64,000 nucleotides of DNA from Sclerotinia nivalis. Taxonomy: Eukaryota; Ascomycota; Leotiomycetes; Helotiales; Sclerotiniaceae. Below the pieces are notes generated by a model, which saw nothing but the letters and a program-made list of their open reading frames with translations, was not told where the DNA came from and did not search any database. Each line of letters begins with the position of its first letter. Position 1 is the stretch's first letter. The position numbers were made by a program, and so were the translations under genes. This document shows, in pieces, positions 22,480 through 34,748 of this stretch. The stretch covers positions 2,666,001 to 2,730,000 of the forward strand of contig JAPEIS010000004.1 in the NCBI GenBank assembly GCA_029531795.1, written 5' to 3'.

Positions 22480-22790
22480 TTGGCATATATATATAATTTT
22501 CAGAATCTACATCGTATATTTAGATTTTAATATATAAATTCAACTTCTAAACTATAAATTATTAGTTCTAAGTTTATACTATATATAGGATTATAATAGT
22601 TAAAACTTAAATCTTAGTTTTGCAACAACAAAGTTTAACTCTAATAGATTTCTAACAAAATCAAATATTATTCAAGAATTCAGGCTAATAGTATATTAAG
22701 AACTTTAAATGATTATTTGAAGTTCAATTCAGGAATGGAATTAACGATTTAAGATTTTATATATATACGAATGTCGAAATTTTGTTTCTA
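22480..22790. other. Very AT-rich block
   Basis: A stretch dominated by A and T lies between the DUF1275 gene and the eEF3 promoter. No frame or repeat unit is visible. Confidence 0.5.
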
Positions 22791-23132
22791 AAATGAACGT
22801 CATAGGAGGTGAACGCTTAATAACCTTATCGATAATTATTAATCACCGGCATTATCTGTGACGATGGTCTTAATTCAAGGCATAATAGAAAGAATCAATT
22901 AATCTATACTAGAGAATAACAAATTGTTATACAAAAGATAATAAGGTTGAGCCTTTTATGATCCTTGTGGAGAGGATCAAAACCTAAGCAAATACAGAAT
23001 GAAATAAATGAAAGATAACCTGAAACATTTTGGTCTCTGCGGAGGGGACCAAAGACAAAATAAAAGACAGCCTAAGGCATGTAATACAGGATCGTCACAT
23101 TATCTAGATATCATTCCGATCAAAAAGGACCC

Positions 23133-23165
23133 TTGAGTTTTGAGTTTTGAGTTTTGAGTCTTGAG
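23133..23165 (+). repeat. TTTTGAG short tandem repeat
   Basis: About four copies of TTTTGAG, the last with a T-to-C change, lie about 700 bp upstream of the eEF3 start codon. Confidence 0.75.
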
Positions 23166-23404
23166 TGGATTCAGAAAGATGGGAATTTTCAGTTTCGCAT
23201 ATGAACCAATCAAGAAAGCAATATGTAGCATTTGTTAAATGGAACCAATCAAATGAGTTCTATCTACAACTTAATAATTCATTTGATAAAAGACTCAAAG
23301 CGGCTTTGAGTTAATCCGGAGACTAAACCAGAAATAGTAAGGGGCTTTTGAGTTTTTTTTAAGGGTCAATAAGTATAATCGGATTTAGTGGGAATTTGCG
23401 ATTA

Positions 23405-23862
23405 CGCTCCACCCACCAGAAAATTCCATTATCTCTCTATCTCTTTTTTTTTTCTTCACCTCCTCGTTGACTTTCTTCTTCTTCACCCTCCCATCAAATC
23501 CTTCATTTTCAATCCTCATCTTAGCCACACGCGGCCAAGATATACTTCAAGAAGAAGCAATCAAGCATTCAAGCATTCAAGCATTCAAGTCTTCTTGTTT
23601 CTTCATTTCTTGTCTTTCTAAGACTTCCCCTTCTGCTCGGTCAGAAAATCTCCACTCCAAACCATCAATCTTTTTCGAATTGCGACCAGTCCTAGATTAC
23701 TTTTCAATCCAAAGAACACCATTTTTGATTTTTTTTCAAAGAATTTTTTTCTCACGAACCAAAATCTTCACCATCTTGAAACCGGAATTCTATCGATTAA
23801 CTGAATCATTTAATCGCATACATCAACATTACAACTTTCGAAAGGGTTTCCAGGCATAAATA
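23405..23862 (+). promoter_or_regulatory. Pyrimidine-rich leader/promoter of eEF3
   Basis: Long C/T runs at about 23426-23530 and again at 23595-23760 precede the ATG. Such CT-rich stretches are typical of highly expressed fungal genes, often at the transcription start. A small direct repeat, AAGCATTC in three or four copies, lies at about 23562-23588. No TATA box was identified with confidence. Confidence 0.5.
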
Positions 23863-26800
23863 ATGCCACATCTCGAATCCCCCACTCACGAGATGCCTAC
23901 AATGATTTCAAAGACACCAAACGGTGTCGCCCCAACACAAGCTGAAATTTCCGGTATTCTCGATAGCATTTTTGAAGCCAAAACTTCCGCTGCATCAGTT
24001 GATGCGTCTTACGCTCTCTGCGATCTCCTTCTCAACTCCGTCGGTTTTCGGGGACTTCAGGAGTATGGTATCTTAGCACAGATCAAGAAGGCTGCGGCCG
24101 ATAAGAAGAGTGGAACTAGGAGAGAAAGTGCTCAAAATCTTTTGGGTGCTCTCTTTGAACGGTTCCCCCCTAAGCAAAGGATCTCCGAGGTTACCTTCCT
24201 TTTGCAAGATGATAGCATGGTACCATGTGCACTCGACGCTCTTGCAGATAAGGGCGCAGTCGTCCGCGATGCTGCCCAATATGCCCTCGATGCATTATTC
24301 TCCAACTTGAACGCTGAAGCTCTCATCGTCGGTCTCCTTCCAATCCTCGTCACATACCTCGCCAAGCGCACCGGAAAATGGCAAGGAACAGTCGCTGCCT
24401 ACAAGTTGATTCAAAAGATGGCAGACAAGGCACAAATGTCCGTTGGTGGTACCAGGGAAGAAGCTGATGAGAAGGATTTGTTGAGAGAGATCATGGGTGT
24501 AAAGCTGGCACAATTGATTCCTCTTGTCGAGGCTGGAATGCACGACTTGAAGTCGGAGGTTGAGAAGCAATCTATCATTACTATGACTTCTATGACCACT
24601 CTTCTTTCCAACGATGATGTTGCTCCAAGAATTCCACTTTTGATCGAAACTATGCAAAGGCCAGGAAAGGAGACCCTTCAAAACGCTATTCACGCTTTGT
24701 CGCAAACCACATTCGTTGCTATTGTAACATCTCCCGTCCTCGCTCTCCTCACACCTCTACTCGAAAGATCTCTTAATGATCGCTCTACTGCACAAGAAGT
24801 CCTGAGACAAACCGTCGTCGTCGTTGAGAACTTGACAAAGTTGGTTCACGATCCCGTTGAGGCTCGTACTTTCCTGCCAAAGTTACAACCTGGTGTGAAA
24901 GGTGTTAATGAACGTGCATCTTTGCCAGAAGTTAGAGAAATGGCTGATCGTGCCATGAAAGTCATGGACAAGGCCATGAGTGATGATGCCGGAAACGTTG
25001 CCACTGGCGTAAGCCTAAGCACTAAAGTCACCGCCGATGAGGTTTCCAAGGTCCTCGAATCCGAAATCAAGAAGGCTGGAGGAATCGCTGGTGATTTGGA
25101 TATTTTCAAGCTTGCCAAGCCATATATGTGTGATATGCTCGCTGAGGATGTGAACCATCGTCTAACTGATCGCATCGCATCCAACATCACACCTTATCTT
25201 GAGCAAATCATGAAAGAATCAGGATCCGCTGCCACTGTTGGTGACGCTGTTCAGCAGTTCTACGTCGATGAAGACCACCGAAAGTTTGGAGAACCAGTAA
25301 AAGAGGATGATGGCGAAGTTGAAATCGTCAACACAAACTTTTCTTTGGCATACGGAGGTATGCTTTTGCTCAACCACACCAACTTGCGCCTTCTTAAGGG
25401 TCACAGATACGGTCTTTGTGGTCGTAACGGTGCTGGAAAATCGACACTCATGCGTGCCATTGCAAACGGCAAACTCGAAGGTTTCCCAAGTCAAGATGTT
25501 CTCCGAACATGCTTTGTCGAACACAACCAAGGAGAGGACGCTGATATTAGCATTTTGGAATTCGTCGCAAAGGATCCAGAGATTGCCAAGGAAGGCCTTG
25601 AACGTATTTCCGAGGTTTTGACTGAGGTCGGCTTCACTGCTGGTCCAGAAGGTCGTCAATCCGAGAAGGTTGGATCACTTTCAGGAGGTTGGAAGATGAA
25701 GCTTGCTTTGGCTAGAGCTATGTTGATGAAGGCCGATGTCCTTCTTCTTGACGAACCTACCAATCATTTGGATGTTGCCAACGTTAAATGGTTACAAGAA
25801 TACTTGAAATCTCACACTGAGATCACCAGTTTGATTGTTTCTCACGATTCTGGATTTTTGGATGAAATTTGTACCGACATCTACCATTACGAACCAGGAA
25901 AGAAGCTCGCTGTTTACAAGGGTAACCTTGCTGCTTTCGTAAAGCAAAAGCCTGAAGCGAAGAGTTACTATACCCTTTCTGACTCTCTTGTCAAATTTAA
26001 GTTCCCTGCTCCTGGTATACTCAGTGGTGTCAAATCCCAGACCAAAGCCATTCTTAGAATGTCCAATTGCTCATACACTTATCCGGGCGCCACCAAGCCA
26101 TCTCTCCACGAAGTTTCCTGTCAATTGACTTTGTCTTCCAGAACCGCCATCATTGGAGGTAATGGTGCCGGAAAGTCTACTTTGATTAAACTGCTCACCG
26201 GTGAAACTATTCCAACGACTGGTAAGGTAAACAAACATCCTAACTTGCGTATTGGATACATTAAACAACACGCTTTGGAGCACGTTGAGATGCATTTGGA
26301 GAAGACTCCCAATCAATATCTCCAATGGCGTTATGCTAACGGAGACGATCGTGAAGTCCACATGAAGCAAACACGTATCTTGTCCGCCGAGGATAAGGCA
26401 CAAATGGAAAAGATGGTTGATCTTGGTGATGGATTAGGTGGAAAGCGTATCGAAGCTATTATGGGTCGTCAAAAGTACAAGAAGACTTTCCAATATGAGA
26501 TCAAGTGGGTCGGATTGTTGCCAAAGTACAACTCTCAAATCTCTAGAGAAACTTTGTCCTCCCTTGGATTTGATAAATTGATGCAAGAATTTGACGATCA
26601 CGAAGCATCTCGTGAAGGTCTCGGTTTCCGCGAGCTTACTCCAACTGCCATCTCTCAACATTTCGAGGACCTTGGACTCGACCCAGAAATTGCCAATCAC
26701 AACGAGATCTCTGGTCTATCAGGAGGACAAAAAGTCAAGGTTGTCATTGCAGGAGCTATGTGGAATAACCCTCATCTTTTGGTTCTTGACGAACCTACCA

Positions 26801-27284
26801 ATTTCTTGGATCGTGATTCTTTGGGAGGTCTCGCTGTCGCTATTCGTGACTACAAGGGTGGTGTAGTCATGATTTCTCACAATGAAGAATTCGTTGGTGC
26901 TCTTTGCCCTGAACAATGGCATGTCGTTGATGGTCGTGTTACCCACAAGGGAACCATGGCTATCTCAGCTGATCGTTTTGAGGATAGCAGACCATCAACT
27001 GGCTTCAACAGCAGCGTTGCAAGTGCTGCAACTAGTGCAAATGCCAGTGCTGTTAACAGTGGGGTAGAAGATAATGGAGATTTGGGTTTCAAGGCGAAGA
27101 AGAAGAAGAAGAAGACTAAGAAGGAGTTGAAAGATCAGGAATCTAGAAGAAGACTCAGAACTATTCAATGGTTAGTAGAATTCCTCATTCTTCTATTATA
27201 TTTTCACATCATACTAACTAATTTTATAGGCTCAGCATGCCAAAGGGTACTCCACCCCTACCAGACACAGACGACGAGTCTTAG
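23863..27284 (+). CDS. tef3: Translation elongation factor 3 (eEF3), ABC-F type ATPase
   Basis: Exon 1 is 23863-27170 and exon 2 is 27230-27284, joined by a 59-bp GT-AG intron. The product has 1120 residues, somewhat longer than yeast Yef3 (1044). An N-terminal HEAT-repeat region and four-helix bundle come first. ABC1 has Walker A GRNGAGKST at about residue 520, signature LSGGWKMKLALARAM and Walker B LLLDEPTNHLD. ABC2 has GNGAGKST at about 766, a chromodomain insert (KYKKTFQYEIKWVGL), signature LSGGQKVKVVIAG and LVLDEPTNFLD. The tail is Lys-rich and ends in PPLPDTDDES. The protein helps release deacylated tRNA from the ribosomal E site and is a fungus-typical essential factor. All catalytic motifs are intact. 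Confidence 0.97.
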
Positions 27285-28984
27285 GGAGAGTTAGAATATC
27301 AAACTTTGCTTCTTGCATATATGTTCATATTTGATTAGAAAGTGGTGGTCTTTTAGAAAGGGTTTATTTCTGGATTGGACTCGTATCATATAGACAGCAT
27401 GACTCTGCAGTTTTTATTTCATGCTTTCACGAATAGGGTCACATCAAAAGAATGGCGTTATGCGTAAATTATAGACGGGGTGGATGGGATCTTGTTGATG
27501 TTTTTTCATGATAGTTATGGTTATGTTGAGACAATATTTTTTGTCCAGTACCTAATCAGATAGATGGAGGATAGTTGCTGATGGCGTTGATGTTAGACGC
27601 GGTAAATTGTATGGGCAATCAATAAAAAATATTTGCGAGACAAATAAATGTGTTTTAGTGATGAGATCTTGTGTTTGTGATGGCTCCATGGGAGTTTTGA
27701 TGATGTATGCATGGAATTTAATGCTCACGCAAAGAAGAGAACTTGTATGGTTTTGGCGTTTTCATCAAGTGATGCAGTGTCAAGGTTAGAGCACAAGTAC
27801 AACGTAGTGGAACCTTATCGGCTCAAATTATTGAGGTATTATAATAGAGTAGTCAATATGTGTGTATATTCTATATATATGAAAACTCTGATCTGGTCTA
27901 TATAAAGGTTACTTATTCAGCATAATCTCTGACATGCAGAAACAAAATTACCCGTTAGATCATGTGGTGTTACTTCTGTGCCCATAGAGGGAAGGCCTTG
28001 CTGGTTGGGTGCAAATTTTAAGGTTACATACAGCATATACATTAGTCTACCTAATTTTCAGAAACACATTTTTAGTCGGCCGAGTAGACAGACAGACCTT
28101 ATCAATCTTTATTTAGTTCAAGGATGATCCGTAATTCGCAAGTAAAGTTTGGATGGGCTGCGGTAAATTCGAACTTTTTCGTTTTTTTTTGGTTGGTTGG
28201 TTGGTTGATTGGCTGGTTGTTTTCGTGTGTGTACTAGGTGAGGTGTTATATGCAGAAGGTATAATGCATTGCAACCTTGAAAAATTCATATGGTGACATT
28301 CTCGGTGGATTTAACGGCTGAGTATGTATGTAGGATTGAGTGAGGGTACGGGAAAATATTCTGTATGCGATAACCATAGAATTATCCGGAAAGGTGGTCC
28401 AGCCGTTGGAGAGATAGATATTCTAAAGCCATAATCGTGCGTGAGGAGATGGAAGAGATGGTGTGGTAGTCTGTTGATTACCAGGTGATAACTTCCAAAT
28501 CGGAAAATGGGGTATTGTAGATTGAAAATCTCACTCTCCGCCCCCGCTCCGCCCCCAAATTCGGCGACACTTGGGGTCATCGCATCTCCAAGTGCTTATT
28601 CCATGCCGAATGTCACTATAGACTTAACATAGAATACTAAGGTATATCAAGCAATTGTAATGATTCTTCAGTTCGCGCATAATTATTACTTAATTGATTG
28701 ATTGATTGATTAAATTAACGTCTACACTGAGTCTAAGACTATCTAAGACGGCTAGGAGCTTTATAGGCTTCTAACAAGTAACAAATAGAGAATTGCTGGC
28801 CATATTCGGTTGTAGCTAATACAATTTGGGAAGATTGAAGTGGCCTCAATCTACTAATTTTTGAATGGGGGAAGTGAAAACTAATCTTGGGGAACAAAGC
28901 CCACTTTACAAATATTCTCGTATATAATAAGGAAAATAACAAATGAAATGTGATATAATTCGAAATTGGAACGATTTACCCCAT
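27285..28984. other. Intergenic between eEF3 and the LINE
   Basis: The eEF3 3' UTR comes first, then spacer. A minus-strand open frame at 28311-28580 shows no recognisable motif. Simple repeats are GGTT at 28191-28219 and ATTG at about 28693-28712. Confidence 0.5.
28191..28219 (+). repeat. (GGTT)n microsatellite after a T run
   Basis: Four perfect GGTT units are followed by diverged ones (GATT, GGCT, GGTT), just after a run of nine T. Confidence 0.8.
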
Positions 28985-29015
28985 ATAGAGGGGTAAATTG
29001 ACTAAATTGACCCAA

Positions 29016-32000
29016 TTAACCATTTTCTCTCAATTCACCCTCTTCACCTTCGCCTTCTTGTTCTACATTCTCTTGCATCCTAGTTAGATGCCATGATCTG
29101 GTGGCTATTTTTGTTTCCTCGATAAATTCAAGGGTCTTAATGATTCCTGCTTTGGTGTGAAGTAGGTATTTCATAGTAAGTCGGGAGGTAGGGTTGTTTT
29201 TCTTGAATATTCTTCTTGTTGATTTGTATAACGGGCAACTGAGTAGGAGATGATTAGGAGATTCTCTCTTTCCACATCTACAATTATCATTTGCTGAGAT
29301 TCCGAATCGTTGTAGGTAAGATTTGAAATATCCATGACCGATTTTAAACTGAAACAAAGCACTAATAGAGCTTCTCTTGGTGTTTTCTGGAATTCCGATC
29401 TTTGAGTTAGTCTTCCAGGGGTATATTTTCGAATAGGCTGAATTAGATGAATAGAGAAGAGTATTCCATTCTTCGGATTTCGTCCTTTTGATATCCATTC
29501 CTAAGGAGGCAAAGCTGGTTTCGTTTGATGATGATCTTTGTTTTGTAGCTTCTTTTGCCAAAGCATTGGCCAATTCGTTTCCTTCAACGGAGGTATGCCC
29601 TGGAACCCAATTAAGGGAGATTTCAGCTCCTTTTCTAAGGAGAGTTTCTGTGGCCTTGATTGCTCTAATTTGGCATATCTGGCCAGGAGCATCAGAGGGT
29701 ATTTTCAATCGGTATAATCCGGCTTGATTATCTGAGTAGATTTTGAATTTCTCGCCTGGTTGAGCAATGGAGCTAGCATATTCGATTGCTCTAGTGACTC
29801 CAAGAAGTTCACTATTGTAGACAAACTGATTCACTTCAATATTGATGGTTTCCTGGTGTGAAACCTGACTATTCGATAGAATAACTGCAATCCCGATACC
29901 AATTCCGATTCCGTCCAAAGTGGATGAAGCATCAGTATATATTGTAATAGTGTTTTTGCATCTGTATTTGAATGCAAGGTTATGGACAATTGCAGTATCC
30001 TCTTTTGCTAGCTTGCTGATATTGACTTTGTATGGAGTATTCCTTTTCCAAGGAGGGAAATGAAAGTGATCGATCTTTTCTAGAGTTAAAGGATCGAAAT
30101 CTTCTTCGATTGAATTCATGATCTTTTTAAGCTGAGTAAGTTTCGATAGTTTCCTTTGAGGGGTTGCTATTGTATTTAGAGCTTCCCTTTCGGTAGCTAG
30201 CTTATCCATAATTGTATTGACGGGATGGGAAGACGAGATTTTCAACAATCTGAAAGCATATTGTCTGATTCCAGCGTTTAATCTGATCTCCGGAGGGCAT
30301 AAAGCGACTTCCACTTCCATTGGCTTTATTGGTGAAATTTTGAAGACTCCTAGAATCTTACGTAGAGCAAGATTCTGGAGTAATTGAAGAGTCTTTTTGA
30401 ACGAGGCTTGATCTTTCCACCAGATGATTGATCCGTAATCAGCTATGCTAGTGACACATGCTATGTAGAGCTATCTTAGTGCTTTAGGGCTTAACCCTTT
30501 CTCAGTATTAGCTAACCTGGTCATTCGATAAAATGAAGCCTTAGCTTGAGTTGCTCGAATAGCAATATGCTGTTTGAAGTTGAGGCCGGGATCGAACCAT
30601 ATTCCTAACCATCTGACCAATGATGAAGGTTGTACAATCTCAGAATTTGGGAGCTTGATTGAAGCATCTTTAGCGTATTTGGATGTGGAGAAATGCATTA
30701 ATTCCGTCTTTGCTAAATCGAATTGGATAGCGTTTTTCTCACCGAGAGCATAAATTTGTTTGGCTGCTCTTTCGAGGGAAAGGATGTTCTTTTTCCAATT
30801 TGAAAAATGAATGATTATAGCTATATCATCAATATACGAGAGATATTCAACCGAATTCGATTGAAAGAGATCTCGAATATAGATTAGGAAAAGGATTGAT
30901 GAGATTGGATTTCCTTGAGGGATTCCGGTATTGATTGGTTTAAAAGCTTCGGTCTGACCATCGAACGAAAATTTGAGTAATCTTTCTTCCAAAAATGACG
31001 AGATCCATACAATAAAACTAATTGGAAGATTGAGGTTCTTACAAATATCTAAGAGTCGATTCTTGGATACATAATCGAAGGCCCCTTTGACATCTAGGAA
31101 AAGAACTGAGGTTTTCTTTTTGTTTCTTGAATTCCTTTCGATTTCGGTAGTAAGCAGGATTGCTGTATCGATGACTGATTTCTTTTGTCTTCCACCCATT
31201 TGGGAATGATGAAATAGTTTTGTTGTTTCAACAAGGTAGTTAAGCTTTTGAGCTAGTATCCTTTCACTTATCTTGCCTAAACAATTCAAAAGAGCGATAA
31301 CTCTATATGCTTTTGGAATAGAATAATCTGGTTTCGAAGGTTTTTTGAGTATAGCTCCAGTAGCTTGTTTCCAGCAAGAAGGATGATAACCGAGATTAAT
31401 CAAATTGCTGAAAAGAGTAAAGAAAGCTTTTGGGATCGCTTTGTAAGCTCGAATAATGATCTCCTGAGTAATTCCGTCTGGGCCAGGGGTCTTTCCTTTG
31501 ATTTTAGCCGAGCAGGCATTGAGAAGTTCATTTTCAGTGAGATCAGGCCATTCCCATTTTTTTGATTGTTTATACCCTTCCCATTCAGGTGCAGTTGTAT
31601 ATGGGGGGGGAGGGAAAAGGGTAGATCTGAAAACCGAACATTTTCCTTCGAATGAGCTTTCAAACTGAGAGGGGCTAGATTGAATATTCGGGATCCTTTC
31701 GGTTCGAAGATCTTTCGTATATGACATTGCTTTGAAGATCGTTTGAGTGTCCTCTTTTTCAAGGAATTCGTTCCAGTGATTCTTTTTTGCTGTTTTAATA
31801 GCTTGAAAGTAATGATTCCTTGCTGATTGGTAGATTTTCTTGAACATATCATCTTCAGAGTATCGTTTAGTATTCTCATATACTGATGAAAGCTGTTTAC
31901 AAAGGGCTTTCAATTCTGGAGACCACCAAGGCTTTGCTTTTTTGGTCGATTTGGATCTAGGTATACTAGCGTTTGCTGAATTGATGATAATTCGAGTGAA

Positions 32001-32966
32001 TTCCATTGCGGCTTTATCTAGTATTTGTGTGTGCAGGTTTTTGTTAAGAAGAGAATCGAGAGAATCGGATTCTAGAGTGAAGAGATTGAGGTATTCGCTC
32101 GAGTTGAGTATTGTTGATGTAGCTATCTCAATTTCGAGGGTTAATGCAAATTTGTTCCAATCCGCTAGTTTTGTATTGAACTTTGCTAATGGAGCAATAT
32201 TCGTAGTATGAGATGAAATACCTTTCACTTCAAACAAGATCCCTAAATGATCTGAACCAAGATCAGGAAGAACTTGCCAATCAATAATATTGAAGGATAT
32301 TGTTTCAGTAGCTAATGTAAGATCTAAAACACTTGGATTTGTCATATTAGTTCGATAGAAAGTACTAGTCCCTGGTTCATTGAGAAGGATAAGGTTTTGG
32401 TCTTCGAACTATTCGGCTAATTGATCAGCATTCGAGCTTTTGTTTGAAAAAGGGTCCCACCAAGAATGGTGAAAGTTGAAGTCCCCTGTAAGAATAGTAT
32501 GATAAGAGAGAGGAGTATTGAAAAGGCATCTTTCAATGATATACCCTTTCTCTTTAGCTTGATCAGCTTCATTGTATATATTGAATAATTGAATCGTGTG
32601 ATTTCCCTGAGTGATATCGATAATTTGAATATCTGTATCTTTGGGAGAGTTGGGGGCTAGGGCTACTAACGGTTTGAATTCTTTCGAGATGTAGGTCATT
32701 GTACAGGGACGAAGGTTCGAAGGATAATTTGGAAGGAGTTGGGAAAAGCTAGAATGAGCAATCGATCTAGTTGAAGAGTAATCTTTCTCAGGGTTTGAAA
32801 GGACCCAAGGTTCTTGAATGATTATAAGATCGATATCGAATTCTAAGGCAAGTTGAAGAGCACTTTCGGTAGCTTGAGGGCTCTTGTTTAGGTTGATTTG
32901 AAGAATGCGAATATTGTTGTATAACATTAATTGGATTTCCGAACGGTTGTTTGGTATATTTCGCAT
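29016..32966 (-). pseudogene. LINE ORF2: endonuclease-reverse transcriptase-RNase H, two in-frame TAG codons
   Basis: A single frame runs for 1316 codons apart from TAG at 32409-32411 and TAG at 30471-30473. The endonuclease shows IIIQEPW, LTGDFNFHHSWWDP and LGSDHLGI. The reverse transcriptase shows GPDGITQEII, LFLDVKGAFDYVS, GIPQGNPISSILF and catalytic YIDD at 30825-30836. The RNase H shows ITIYTDASS, YNSELLGV, YSDNQAG and NWVPGHTSVEGNELAN with acidic residues kept. A terminal CRCGKRESPNHLLLSCP motif follows. The first stop lies where Trp is expected (LAE-stop-FEDQN). The flanking frame continues without shifts, so only readthrough or reversion separates it from an open ORF. Confidence 0.92.
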
Positions 32967-34408
32967 ACTTTAGAGCTAGCTTTATACTCTCCTTTGCAAT
33001 TAGCGCATTTGATCACTAAATGCTGACAAAATTTGCCTTTAGCTTGACAAATTAGACAAAAATGACCAGCTGTAGCATGATTATTGCTACAAAGTCCACA
33101 AGCTGGAGGTTTTTTGCAATATGATTCGTTATAGCCGAATCCTTGACATTTATTGCATTGAAAGGAAGGGGTGGAAGGATAGAATCTTTCAACTCTGACA
33201 CTAATACCAGCGATATATAGTCTTTTTCGAATAGCTAATTCTGCTTCCTTTTGTGTAGCAAACGCAATCACAATTGCTCCTTCTTGTTGAGTAGCTCTTT
33301 TAGAAGCATTAGTGAGCCAATAAGGGGTACCCATTATAATGAGCCCTGAATTGAAGGTTTTAATTTCGTCTTTAATCAAATCCATTCCTTTTGGACCAGA
33401 GAATTCCTTGATTGGGATCTTGTGTATAATCACTTTGTGCCATGGTTTGTCGATTTGAAGTCTTTCTGATTCGAGGATACGATTCCAGACTTCTTTTTTT
33501 TCTATAAGGAATTGTGCATTGAAGGGGCTATTAGTGGTTAGGATGATATTGTTGCTTCTGGTTGTAGTAATGGCCGAGATAACTGGTCCGTTGATGCCAG
33601 CCTTTTTGAAAGCTTCATTGATCTTGTTTCTTGTATGTAATGGTATAAAGGAATTGGGTTGATGAAGAAGTGGATTGATAAGGATTAATCGTTTGCTAGG
33701 AACATCATTCTTTTGCTCTACAGGCTTTTGTTTTGTAAAGTTCCCTTTGGAAACTACTTTCCATTCCCCTACTGATTTGGTAACAGTAGCATAGCTTGCT
33801 TTGTTAATTGGTGAAGCGTTTGTTGAAGGAGTAATTGATTGATTAGGAAGGTTGGAAAGATGATTAGCTTGATTTTCAATCCTTTTGGTAGCCTTTTCGA
33901 GATGGGAGATTTGTGATGTGATAATATTCGAAGCTCTTGTCAATTTTCCTTTTTCGAGGTATTCACGGAATATTTCGATTAGATCTAGGATCTTCGATTG
34001 TTCTTCGGTTTCCTTTTCCAAAGAGGCAGCTAGAATAAGAAGATCTCTAGCTTTTTGGATAGCTTCTTTTGGTTTTGTGGAGTTAGATCCTGATTGACTA
34101 AATTGCCTGATTCCGGAGTTGATTGATTGTCGACGACGTTTGTTATTGATTTTAAAAGGAATCGATCTATCAGGGGATCGGAATGGATCATCTGAGCTGA
34201 GAATATCCAATTGGTTTTGCGAATTGAAAGATTGGGCTGGGGTAGGACTCAAGAGATTGGGTGATCTTTGTATTGTGAAGGGGTTTCTGGATGGGGGGAT
34301 TGGATCAATGGTGGAGGGGCTGGATGTTGGAGAGCCTAGCATCACTATTACTCGTGGGGGAGTAGGTTCAGGGGATGATCCAAGGGATCCTTCCATCGGA
34401 GAGTCCAT
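32927..34408 (-). CDS. LINE ORF1: Gag-like nucleic-acid-binding protein
   Basis: The product has 493 residues from ATG 34408. It begins with a Pro/Ser-rich segment, then a predicted coiled region (KETEEQSKILDLIEIFREYL), and ends with Cys-rich knuckles: CNKCQGFGYNESYC, CGLCSNNHATAGHFC and CANCKGEYKASSKVC. ORF1 proteins bind the element RNA and form the ribonucleoprotein. In the first and third knuckles the usual His is Tyr (codons at 33131-33133 and 32984-32986), which would weaken zinc binding. The stop lies 40 bases inside ORF2 in another frame. The frame is otherwise intact. Confidence 0.85.
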   Translation of the reverse strand: MDSPMEGSLGSSPEPTPPRVIVMLGSPTSSPSTIDPIPPSRNPFTIQRSPNLLSPTPAQSFNSQNQLDILSSDDPFRSPDRSIPFKINNKRRRQSINSGIRQFSQSGSNSTKPKEAIQKARDLLILAASLEKETEEQSKILDLIEIFREYLEKGKLTRASNIITSQISHLEKATKRIENQANHLSNLPNQSITPSTNASPINKASYATVTKSVGEWKVVSKGNFTKQKPVEQKNDVPSKRLILINPLLHQPNSFIPLHTRNKINEAFKKAGINGPVISAITTTRSNNIILTTNSPFNAQFLIEKKEVWNRILESERLQIDKPWHKVIIHKIPIKEFSGPKGMDLIKDEIKTFNSGLIIMGTPYWLTNASKRATQQEGAIVIAFATQKEAELAIRKRLYIAGISVRVERFYPSTPSFQCNKCQGFGYNESYCKKPPACGLCSNNHATAGHFCLICQAKGKFCQHLVIKCANCKGEYKASSKVCEIYQTTVRKSN

Positions 34409-34748
34409 TATTGGACTTGATAAACCTATCAGAGCCTTATACGTTCAAATAAGGAGAAAAGTTGAGGGAAGTTGGAAAGAGTTTTTACGCGAATTTTCGT
34501 GTAAGTTTCGTGTTTTGAGCGACGACGACAGTATCACAACAACTACTGAGCCGATTCACTTGGGAACAATTGGAATGAATTTTGGGAGTATTTCTTTATT
34601 AAATAAAGGGAAGAACTGGTTGTATTTCGAAGAAATTTTGTTCTTCGAAATTTGTTGTGGTGTATTATTACTTAAATATTGAGCTCGGTATTGACTTTAT
34701 TGAAACATAATCGCTGTCTTAGCCTTTACTCGGTACACATCATTTCCT

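Larger units (their letters stand above)
28985..34440 (-). mobile_element. Tad/I-type non-LTR retrotransposon (LINE), near full length
   Basis: The element carries ORF1 (zinc-knuckle protein) and ORF2 (AP endonuclease, reverse transcriptase, RNase H, terminal zinc finger), overlapping by 40 bases. The domain order and the presence of RNase H fit the Tad1/I group of fungal LINEs. The outer ends are approximate. The 3' side after the ORF2 stop contains TCAATTTAG/TCAATTTA repeats, which could be the tail. I could not identify a target-site duplication. Damage is light (two TAG codons and two altered zinc ligands), so insertion is probably fairly recent. Its 5' end is about 0.3 kb from the next gene. 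Confidence 0.88.

Noticed and set aside
23467..23859. 130-codon open frame directly upstream of eEF3
   Set aside because: It lies in the CT-rich leader, is Phe/Ser-rich without a motif, and ends just before the eEF3 start.
31840..32211. Plus-strand frame inside the LINE
   Set aside because: Shadow of ORF2, which shows clear endonuclease and reverse transcriptase motifs on the other strand.
34119..34682. 187-codon plus-strand frame across the LINE 5' region
   Set aside because: It is antisense to LINE ORF1 over most of its length and has a low-complexity translation.
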